A stretch of DNA of 15,500 nucleotides from Thermoplasmata archaeon (GTDB taxonomy: Archaea; Thermoplasmatota; E2; UBA202; JdFR-43). Positions 8,241-14,199 of this stretch are shown in pieces (position 1 is the stretch's first letter; the number at the start of each line of letters is the position of its first letter). The DNA lies in NCBI GenBank assembly GCA_021161135.1, contig JAGHBD010000125.1, forward strand, positions 1 to 15,500. The letters run 5' to 3'. A program made the translations under genes and the position numbers. The notes below the pieces were generated by a model that searched no databases, was not told where the DNA came from, and saw only the letters and a program-made list of their open reading frames with translations.

Positions 8241-9047
8241 ATGGAGATGGGGTATTATCCGGGGTGTACGCTAAAAACGAATGCAAAGGTATTTGAAGAT
8301 AGTTTGTTAAAGGCATTTGAAAAAATAGGAATAAAGCTTAAAGAGCTGAACAAATGGTATTGTTGCGGAACTGTATATAGTTTGGCGACAGACAATTTAA
8401 TGTATCGTCTGGCGGCAATAAGAAATTTAATCAGGGCAAAGGAAGATGGGCATGAAAAATTAGTTGCTCCATGCTCAATATGCTACAATACTCTGAAGCA
8501 GGCAAATTTGATGGCAAAGAGCGATGAGGAGGCAATGAGCAAGATAAATGCATTCATGGATGAAGAGCCAGATTATGATGGGAGTGTAAGCGTAATACAT
8601 CCTCTTGAAGTTATAGAGGCAAAATTGCAAGAAATAAAGGCGGCTGTTAAAAAACCACTCGGCAAAAAATACGCCGCCTACTATGGCTGCCTCCTTTTGA
8701 GGCCGAAAGAGATAGCTATAGATGAGCATGAAAACCCAAGCATAATGGAGCGACTCATTGAAGCTCTTGGCGGAAGCGTCGTCAATTTCCCGCTTAAGAA
8801 TGAATGCTGCGGTTCATATAATGTTGCGAGTAATAAGGAGGCGGTTATAGACGCTAATTATCGCATAATAACTAATGCCCGCCGTAATGGGGCTGATGCC
8901 ATAGTAACGAGTTGCCCCCTCTGCCATTTTAATTTGAAAGAAATGCAGAAGGAAGTTAAGAAAGTTCATCCAGAATTTGCTGGTCTGCCTGTTTATTATT
9001 TCAGCGAGTTGATGGTGGAAGCATTTGGAATTGAAATGGAGGGATAA
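8241..9047 (+). CDS. hdrB: HdrB-like protein with two CCG (cysteine-rich) domains
   Basis: A 268-residue HdrB. In methanogens this subunit reduces the CoM-CoB heterodisulfide at two noncubane [4Fe-4S] clusters. Both CCG motifs are complete: C9, C41-C42, C78, C81 and C150, C189-C190, C225, C228, matching the C-x(31-39)-CC-x(35-36)-CxxC pattern or within one residue of it. The frame is open from an ATG at 8211, but MEMGYYPGCTLK is the family's normal N-terminus and GGTGA at 8232-8236 precedes ATG 8241, so the later start is chosen. The real substrate here is unknown: heterodisulfide if the host makes CoM and CoB, otherwise another acceptor or the FrdB/FrdA pair encoded one base downstream. Confidence 0.93.
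   Translation: MEMGYYPGCTLKTNAKVFEDSLLKAFEKIGIKLKELNKWYCCGTVYSLATDNLMYRLAAIRNLIRAKEDGHEKLVAPCSICYNTLKQANLMAKSDEEAMSKINAFMDEEPDYDGSVSVIHPLEVIEAKLQEIKAAVKKPLGKKYAAYYGCLLLRPKEIAIDEHENPSIMERLIEALGGSVVNFPLKNECCGSYNVASNKEAVIDANYRIITNARRNGADAIVTSCPLCHFNLKEMQKEVKKVHPEFAGLPVYYFSELMVEAFGIEMEG
9038..9043 (+). promoter_or_regulatory. ribosome binding site of the fumarate-reductase-type iron-sulfur gene
   Basis: GGAGGG five bases before ATG 9049, inside the last hdrB codons. It selects 9049 over the in-frame ATG at 9025. Confidence 0.65.
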
Positions 9048-9048
9048 A

Positions 9049-9765
9049 ATGGCGAGAAAAAGTAAGAAGGGAGAAAAGCAGGAAATGGAGATGGTTAGGA
9101 TATATATCATGGGAAAAGAATACAAGGTTCCAGCTGGCCTGACAATAATGAAGGCAATGGAGTATGCTGGTTATCGTTATATACGGGGTGCTGGATGCAG
9201 AGCTGGTTTCTGCGGAGCATGTGCAACAGTGTATAGAAAAGAAGGAGATTATAAGCTCCATGCAGATTTGGCATGTCAAACAACCGTTGAAGATGGAATG
9301 TGGCTTGTTCAGCTTCCTTTCACGCCTGCAAATAAAGCAATTTATGATATGGACAAGATAGAGGCTGATGATAAGACGTTGGTTAATTTTTATCCTGAGA
9401 TAGCGAGATGTGTTTCATGCAATACATGTACGAAGGCATGTCCTCAGGAGCTTGATGTTATGGATTACATCCAAGCCTCGCTGCGAGGAGATATAGCGAA
9501 GGCAGCGGAGCTTTCATTTGACTGCATTCAGTGCGGCTTATGTGCAATGCGCTGCCCTGCAGAAATAGCTCACTATCATGTTGCCCAGCTTGCCCGCCGC
9601 CTCTATGGAAAATACATAGCACCAAAGGCAAGGCATCTGGAGGAAAGGGTGAAGGAGATTGAAGAAGGCAAATTTGATGAAGAGATGAAGAAGATGATGA
9701 AGATGAGTGTAACGCAGCTCCGCAAACTGTATAATGCTCGCGACATAGAGCCGGAGGAGGATTAA
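9049..9765 (+). CDS. frdB: fumarate reductase/succinate dehydrogenase-type iron-sulfur subunit, soluble, two-[4Fe-4S] form
   Basis: A 238-residue iron-sulfur subunit partnering the flavoprotein downstream. The N-terminal half is a plant-type [2Fe-2S] domain with C50, C55, C58 (CRAGFCGAC) and C76. The C-terminal half has two adjacent CxxCxxCxxxCP motifs, C121/C124/C127/C131 and C159/C162/C165/C169, as in HdrC or GlpC. Classical SdhB/FrdB would bind one [4Fe-4S] and one [3Fe-4S]. It also lacks the HdrB-like CCG domain fused to thiol:fumarate reductase TfrB of methanogens, but a free-standing HdrB is encoded one base upstream. No membrane-anchor subunit gene is nearby. The start at 9049 is fixed by GGAGGG and by the position just after hdrB. 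A charged helix (about 195-225) ends the protein. Family is sure; electron partner is inferred. Confidence 0.82.
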   Translation: MARKSKKGEKQEMEMVRIYIMGKEYKVPAGLTIMKAMEYAGYRYIRGAGCRAGFCGACATVYRKEGDYKLHADLACQTTVEDGMWLVQLPFTPANKAIYDMDKIEADDKTLVNFYPEIARCVSCNTCTKACPQELDVMDYIQASLRGDIAKAAELSFDCIQCGLCAMRCPAEIAHYHVAQLARRLYGKYIAPKARHLEERVKEIEEGKFDEEMKKMMKMSVTQLRKLYNARDIEPEED

Positions 9766-9766
9766 A

Positions 9767-11422
9767 ATGGCATATCCGAAGGAATTTGAAAAATCAATCA
9801 GGAAAGTTGAGGAAACAAGAGAGGAGCGCCTTAAAAAGCTCCCGGAAAGAATGAAGGAAAAGGAGAAGGATGAATTGCTCAAAAAATGGCATCCCGATTA
9901 TAAGCCAGAGGCAAAAAGAAAACTCAAAGTGGGTGTTAGCAAGGGGAGCATTGTTCCGAATGAAGTAGCAGATATTATAGAAGCATATCCTCTCATAAAG
10001 CCAGATGAAATTGATTTGAGCCAGGTTGATTATGAAGCGGATGTACTCATCATAGGCGGAGGAGGCGCAGGCACAGCAGCAGCCCTTTATGCCTATTATG
10101 AAGGTATAAAGCCAGAGAACATAATCATTGCAACGAAGCTTCGACATGGAGACAGCAATACAATAATGGCTCAAGGCGGCATACAGGCAGCAGATAAGCC
10201 AAATGACTCACCTCTAATTCATTACCTCGATGTTATTGGAGGAGGACATTTTGCCAACAAGCCGGATTTGGTAGCCCGCCTCGTAATGGATGCCCCCCTC
10301 ATAATAAAATGGCATGAAGAGCTTGGCGTGATGTATGATAAAAAGCCAGATGGCGAAATGATTACGATACATGGAGGAGGTACAAGCCGAAAGAGAATGC
10401 ACTCAGCCAAAGATTATACAGGCATGGAGATTATGAGAGTTATAAGAGATGAGGCAAGGAATGTGGGGATAAAAGTTCTTGAGTTCTCTCCAGCAATAGA
10501 ACTTCTAACTGATGGAAATGGAAGGGTTGCCGGAGCACTGCTTTACAATCTCGAGACAGAGCAGTATTATGTGGTGAGGGCTAAGGCAACTATAATGGCG
10601 ACAGGAGGCTTTGGTCGCCTGCACATTCAGGGCTTCCCAACAACAAATCATTATGGAGCCACAGCTGATGGACTTGTTATGGCATATCGCGTTGGCGCAA
10701 AGCTACGTGACATGGACTCTGTGCAGTATCATCCTACAGGCGTTGCGTATCCTGAGCAAATTGTTGGGCTTCTTGTCACAGAAAAAGTTCGCAGCTTAGG
10801 AGGACAGCCTGTTAATGTTGATGGAGAGCAATTTGTACATCCTTTGGAGCCGAGAGATGTTGAAGCTGCTGCTATAATAAGGGAATGCTATGGACGCAAT
10901 AAAGGCGTTGTTACACCAACTGGAATGCGAGGCGTGTGGCTTGATTCACCGATGATTGATATGATACATGGAGAAGGTACCATAGAGCGACGCCTTGGGG
11001 CAATGTTCAGGATGTTCAGCAGATTCGGCATTGATATGAGGCAGGAGCCCATCCTTGTGTTTCCAACGTTGCACTACCAAAATGGAGGAATAGAAATAGA
11101 TGCTGATGCAAGGGTGCTCGGCAAAAATGGCACCATAGAAGCCCTCTTTGCAGCTGGCGAGGTGGAAGGTGGTGTGCATGGCAAAAATCGCCTCATGGGC
11201 AATTCATTGCTTGATACGCAAGTTTTTGGCAGAATAGCTGGAATAAATGCTGCCAGATATGCAAAGAAGGCGAGAAAGCCCCGCAGCTTGAGCTTGGAAC
11301 ATGTTAATAAATATGTGCAGGAATTGAAGAAAGCAAGAATAAAGGAAGAGAGAAAGGCGCCTCTTCTCCTGCCAGATTACAGAGGCAAAGAAGTGTTATC
11401 GAGAGCAATAGATATTCTTTAG
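9767..11422 (+). CDS. frdA: fumarate reductase/succinate dehydrogenase-type flavoprotein (TfrA/FrdA-like)
   Basis: A 551-residue FAD protein expected to reduce fumarate to succinate in the cytoplasm. FAD Rossmann motif GGGGAGTAAA (97-106); AQGGIQAA (135-142); QYHPTG (320-325); EPRD with the likely proton-shuttle R363; HYQNGGI (436-442); HGKNRLMGNSLLD with R475. All expected substrate residues are visible. Where membrane-bound SdhA/FrdA have the FAD-linking histidine (SHT), this protein has S130-N131-T132, so FAD should be non-covalent, as in TfrA and L-aspartate oxidase. Residues 1-90 form a charged helical N-terminal extension before the FAD domain, and the C-terminal helical region is short. 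NadB is an alternative, but the adjacent iron-sulfur subunit argues against it. It ends the operon, overlapping the opposing gene by 3 bases. Confidence 0.87.
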   Translation: MAYPKEFEKSIRKVEETREERLKKLPERMKEKEKDELLKKWHPDYKPEAKRKLKVGVSKGSIVPNEVADIIEAYPLIKPDEIDLSQVDYEADVLIIGGGGAGTAAALYAYYEGIKPENIIIATKLRHGDSNTIMAQGGIQAADKPNDSPLIHYLDVIGGGHFANKPDLVARLVMDAPLIIKWHEELGVMYDKKPDGEMITIHGGGTSRKRMHSAKDYTGMEIMRVIRDEARNVGIKVLEFSPAIELLTDGNGRVAGALLYNLETEQYYVVRAKATIMATGGFGRLHIQGFPTTNHYGATADGLVMAYRVGAKLRDMDSVQYHPTGVAYPEQIVGLLVTEKVRSLGGQPVNVDGEQFVHPLEPRDVEAAAIIRECYGRNKGVVTPTGMRGVWLDSPMIDMIHGEGTIERRLGAMFRMFSRFGIDMRQEPILVFPTLHYQNGGIEIDADARVLGKNGTIEALFAAGEVEGGVHGKNRLMGNSLLDTQVFGRIAGINAARYAKKARKPRSLSLEHVNKYVQELKKARIKEERKAPLLLPDYRGKEVLSRAIDIL

Positions 11423-12336
11423 CTCCTCTGCCTCCTCACTATTTTTCCTTTCTTTATTTTTATTAGCTCTGCCTTTTCCAGTGCTTCAAGAATTTCATTC
11501 ATTGCCGCCCTGCTCACAAAAATTGTGCCATTCTCCTCCTTTATTTCCTCCATTTCATCCATGAATGCATCCAAATCTCTTTTTCCTTCTATCCTGTCAA
11601 GAAATCTCGCCATCAAATCAGCTGCAAATAGAAGATGGGCATATCTTCCTTTTTTATTATTAACGATTTCCTCAAGCCTTTTTGCCTCGAAGAGTAAATC
11701 TATCAGGCTTGCATACACATCCACACTTTTTCTAACAAAAACCCTGTATTCATATCTTACCTCCTCATCAGCCTCCTCATCCTTCGCCTCCACATACACT
11801 TTTACGAAAGGGTCGTCAGCAATTTGTCCCTTCATTACCTCTCCTTCATATTTTATGCCATTCCTTTCCAGCAGTGAATGAAAGAAATTCATGTAATGCA
11901 TTTCATCAATAAATTGCAGCATGTATTCCTCTGTATTTTTTCTTCCGAATTTTTCTGCCACTTCGTCAAAAACTTTTGCAGCATCCTGCACGCTTTTAAG
12001 CCCCTTTGCCTTTTCCCGAAGAAATTTTCTGATTTCTTCGAATTTCTTTCTTTCTGGCATAACTGCATTGAGAAATTTTTCCTCAAACTCCTTTGTTTTT
12101 ATTCCTTCATGAAAAAATTCTCTTGCCTTCGCAAAATGCTTTTCTACTTCTTCTATCTCCTTGAATTTATCACCGAATTTCTTTTTCAGCTCGCTCAACT
12201 TTCCCTCAATATAATAACTTCCTTCCGTGTTCAAATCTATGGCATGCCTCAATTCCACTTTTATTCCTGCCTTTCTTAGATCATCCGCTACTTGTTCTGC
12301 TTTCTCCTCATCAAATGTTCCTACATATACTCGCAT
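11419..12336 (-). CDS. conserved-looking charged protein of unknown function
   Basis: A 305-residue soluble protein I do not recognise. The frame is open from 12393, but start ATG 12336 is preferred: a TATA-like element lies about 20 bases upstream, and MRVYVGTFDEEKAEQ begins a plausible domain. Residues 1-50 look alpha/beta (VYVGTF, then an amphipathic helix, then GIKVELRHA) and recall small 'putative signal transducing' DUF2007-like domains; this is only a resemblance. Residues 50-150 are highly charged and helical, probably coiled coil. The middle (about 185-215) has beta-rich VKVYVEAKDEE and YEYRVFVRK. The last 35 residues (SRAAMNEILEALEKAELIKIKKGKIVRR) look like a small winged helix. No cysteine clusters, signal peptide or membrane segments. 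It is tail-to-tail with frdA, stop codons overlapping. Confidence 0.8.
   Translation of the reverse strand: MRVYVGTFDEEKAEQVADDLRKAGIKVELRHAIDLNTEGSYYIEGKLSELKKKFGDKFKEIEEVEKHFAKAREFFHEGIKTKEFEEKFLNAVMPERKKFEEIRKFLREKAKGLKSVQDAAKVFDEVAEKFGRKNTEEYMLQFIDEMHYMNFFHSLLERNGIKYEGEVMKGQIADDPFVKVYVEAKDEEADEEVRYEYRVFVRKSVDVYASLIDLLFEAKRLEEIVNNKKGRYAHLLFAADLMARFLDRIEGKRDLDAFMDEMEEIKEENGTIFVSRAAMNEILEALEKAELIKIKKGKIVRRQRS
11441..11465 (+). terminator. possible T-rich terminator of the large operon
   Basis: A run of T tracts (ATTTTTCC, CTTTATTTTTATT) about 20-45 bases after the frdA stop. Archaeal RNA polymerase stops at oligo-T without a hairpin. The same bases encode the Lys-rich C-terminus of the opposing gene, so the T content may be a coding by-product. 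Confidence 0.4.
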
Positions 12337-12351
12337 AACCCTGATTATGGC

Positions 12352-12362
12352 TATATTTTTAA
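12352..12362 (-). promoter_or_regulatory. TATA-like promoter of the 305-residue gene
   Basis: On the minus strand TTAAAAATATA, about 16-26 bases before ATG 12336. The predicted transcript would begin at or very near the ATG, a leaderless start; no Shine-Dalgarno sequence is seen. Confidence 0.5.
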
Positions 12363-12409
12363 TACTATCGCAGCAGTAACTTGTTATACACAATTTATTT
12401 GTGAATTAC

Positions 12410-13699
12410 TCATAATGAAAGAATTGTGGTTTCGTCGCCTGCTTCTTCTTTGCCACCTATTGCCACCATCCTCAATTTATGCCATCCTCTGGGCAGCGAT
12501 ATCTTGGCGGATATTCTATTTTTACCCTCCATGAAAGGTTCGTTATCTATATACAAGAAAAGTTTTTCGCACTGGATGCCATATCCATCAAAAGTTATAT
12601 CGCCAATATATATGCGATATTTTGTTGCATCAAATATCTTCCTGCCATTGAAAAATATACCCTTTTCTGGCTTTTTTATACATGCTGCTATCTGGCTTGC
12701 ATATGGCATTTCTTCCTTGCTTAACCCAGCCGCCCATGCCACGCTCCGTCGCAAAATCCACCAGTTATAGCTTATGTTGCTTTTATTTCCTATCCATTCA
12801 TAAATGAACCAGGTAAATCTTCCCATATAAGGGCGAACTGGAAATTCTCTCACATATCCATCGAAAAATGTCGCCTTTTCAGGATGAGGGCCAAATAAAA
12901 CGAGGCGCCCCTTTCCATAGTTGGATGCCACCACAGCATATTGCCCCATTATATCTGTTGTAACATTCATATATGGATACCATCCGCCATCCCTCCATTT
13001 CCAGTAATGTAAAGGAGCCACTTCCATAGGTTCTTCAGCATAAATGGCGAGGGGAATAACTTTGCCAAGCAACGGCTCATTGAAATTTGCATTATACATG
13101 CCTGGCCCTCCCCAGTATCTCATATTTATATAGCTGCCATAAAAGCCATCGAATATTGGCACCTCGCTTTCAGCAATGTATAATCGAATTGGTATTCCGC
13201 CATACTCCCAGTTCGACTTCCATAAATACTGCCACTCCTCATCCTGCTCGTTATTAACATAAATATTTGCAATCTTTAACGCCCCCACGCCCAGCAATTC
13301 ATTTATCCCAGCCTCCTTTCCAAACCCCATACTTGCAAGATTTGCTCCCCCGCATATGCCAACGTAGCCTCCTCCATCAGCGATGAATTCACGAACATTC
13401 TTTCTCCATTCAGGAAGGAGAGCATCGAAGTAATGCCGCCCGCTGCCTGGAATTATGAAAACATCAAAGTTGCTCAGCCTTCCATTCAGCACGTCCTGCC
13501 TATTCACTATTTCTGGTTTTATTCTGTATTTTATGCCACCTATTTCCCATGAATAATCGATGGCAATCCTTATTTCGTCGGCAAACCTTTCGATGTTGGA
13601 AAAATAAATTGCAGCTTTTATTTCCACTTCTCTTTCATCAAATGCATATATGGAAGGAAGGAAAATGAGGGCTGCAATGATTATGGCAATGATTCTCAT
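12410..13699 (-). CDS. predicted exported class I glutamine amidotransferase-fold protein (BPL_N-like)
   Basis: A 429-residue protein with a classical signal peptide (MRIIAIIIAALIFLPSIYA, cleavage probably after A19). Residues about 28-300 have the flavodoxin/class I amidotransferase layout: FDVFIIPGSGRHY (78-90), nucleophile elbow GICGGAN with C116, and GPHPE with H272/E274, giving a Cys-His-Glu triad as in the BPL_N family (biotin-protein-ligase N-terminal-like). Residues about 360-429 form a separate beta-rich domain (IYIGDITFDGYG, LFLYIDNEPF, RGWHKLRMVA) like an Ig-type fold. There is no C-terminal membrane anchor. The true substrate of exported BPL_N proteins is not known to me, and a biotin role should not be assumed. 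It lies three bases after the response-regulator gene, with no clear ribosome site, so coupled translation is likely. Confidence 0.78.
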   Translation of the reverse strand: MRIIAIIIAALIFLPSIYAFDEREVEIKAAIYFSNIERFADEIRIAIDYSWEIGGIKYRIKPEIVNRQDVLNGRLSNFDVFIIPGSGRHYFDALLPEWRKNVREFIADGGGYVGICGGANLASMGFGKEAGINELLGVGALKIANIYVNNEQDEEWQYLWKSNWEYGGIPIRLYIAESEVPIFDGFYGSYINMRYWGGPGMYNANFNEPLLGKVIPLAIYAEEPMEVAPLHYWKWRDGGWYPYMNVTTDIMGQYAVVASNYGKGRLVLFGPHPEKATFFDGYVREFPVRPYMGRFTWFIYEWIGNKSNISYNWWILRRSVAWAAGLSKEEMPYASQIAACIKKPEKGIFFNGRKIFDATKYRIYIGDITFDGYGIQCEKLFLYIDNEPFMEGKNRISAKISLPRGWHKLRMVAIGGKEEAGDETTILSL

Positions 13700-13702
13700 G
13701 AT

Positions 13703-14119
13703 TCACAACATGCTTGCCACTTTTTCCGCAAATCCATCAAAGCCAATCTCTCTGCCAAAAACTGCTTTCGCTCCTATTTCTCTCAACCTTTTTCCCCATT
13801 CTAGGTGGGCGTAGGCGGTAAAGCCAACGATGGTGGCACTGGCATCCATCTTCATTATTTCTTTAGATGCCTCCACACCATCTATGTCTTCTCCTTTAAA
13901 CTGTTTCATCAGCTCGCTCATTGCCATGCTGCCTGAGAGGTTTAAATCCATTATAACGATATCGGGTCTCTTGTTCTGATTCAAAAGTTTTTCATATATT
14001 TTGACGGCTTCCCTGCCATTATATGCATGATAAAATTCCGCATCAATTGAGGAGAGGTATTCTTCAATAAGCTCATGCATCTCCTTCTCATCATCCACAA
14101 TAAGGATAATTTTTTTCAT
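13703..14119 (-). CDS. stand-alone response regulator receiver protein
   Basis: A 138-residue single receiver domain without output domain. Acidic pair D9-D10 in ILIVDDE and phospho-acceptor D58 (IVIMDLN) are intact, with T101 (VGFTAYAH) in the switch position. Two departures: the invariant lysine after strand 5 appears to be arginine (R123 in VFGREIGFD, where KP is usual), and about 16 extra residues lie between D58 and the DGVEA helix (61-77, SGSMAMSELMKQFKGED). The first could alter dephosphorylation or switching. No histidine kinase is in the window, so the donor must be elsewhere. It is first in a two-gene unit with the exported amidotransferase-fold protein. The start is probably leaderless, with a TATA element 21-32 bases upstream. 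Confidence 0.88.
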   Translation of the reverse strand: MKKIILIVDDEKEMHELIEEYLSSIDAEFYHAYNGREAVKIYEKLLNQNKRPDIVIMDLNLSGSMAMSELMKQFKGEDIDGVEASKEIMKMDASATIVGFTAYAHLEWGKRLREIGAKAVFGREIGFDGFAEKVASML

Positions 14120-14140
14120 TTTTAACTTAAATGCTGCAGA

Positions 14141-14150
14141 GAATTTAAAT
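14141..14150 (-). promoter_or_regulatory. TATA-like promoter of the response regulator unit
   Basis: Minus-strand ATTTAAATTC preceded by purine-rich GGAAA (BRE-like), centred about 27 bases before ATG 14119. This predicts a leaderless transcript and lies in the 80-base divergent spacer shared with panE. Confidence 0.55.
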
Positions 14151-14165
14151 TTTCCTAAATTCGGC

Positions 14166-14173
14166 TATATAAA
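14166..14173 (+). promoter_or_regulatory. TATA-box promoter of panE
   Basis: TATATAAA centred about 30 bases before ATG 14200, a near-ideal archaeal TATA box. It predicts a transcript start around 14195 and a leader of only a few bases; no Shine-Dalgarno motif is seen. Confidence 0.65.
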
Positions 14174-14199
14174 TTTAAAGTCGAACACGTTTCCGTCTC

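Noticed and set aside
9025..11422. Reading the last two operon genes as a membrane respiratory succinate dehydrogenase
   Set aside because: No SdhC/SdhD-type membrane anchor genes are present, the FAD-linking histidine is absent and the [3Fe-4S]-type motif is absent; a soluble enzyme is more likely.
9767..11422. Reading the flavoprotein as L-aspartate oxidase (NadB)
   Set aside because: It follows a matching iron-sulfur subunit by one base and no nadA/nadC is nearby; NadB works without such a subunit.
11525..12279. Two plus-strand open frames (118 and 133 codons) opposite the 305-residue gene
   Set aside because: Ser/Phe/Leu-rich shadows, as expected when a Lys/Glu-rich gene is read backwards; no ribosome site or family features.
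12337..12393. Upstream N-terminal extension (MCITSYCCDSIKN...) of the 305-residue gene
   Set aside because: The extension covers the TATA-like element and has an unlikely composition; ATG 12336 fits the promoter better.
12389..12403. Short palindrome CACAA-TTTAT-TTGTG between the 305-residue gene and the BPL_N-like gene
   Set aside because: Only 5 bp, AT-rich, with no T tract after it on the minus strand and not positioned over the TATA element. Likely chance.
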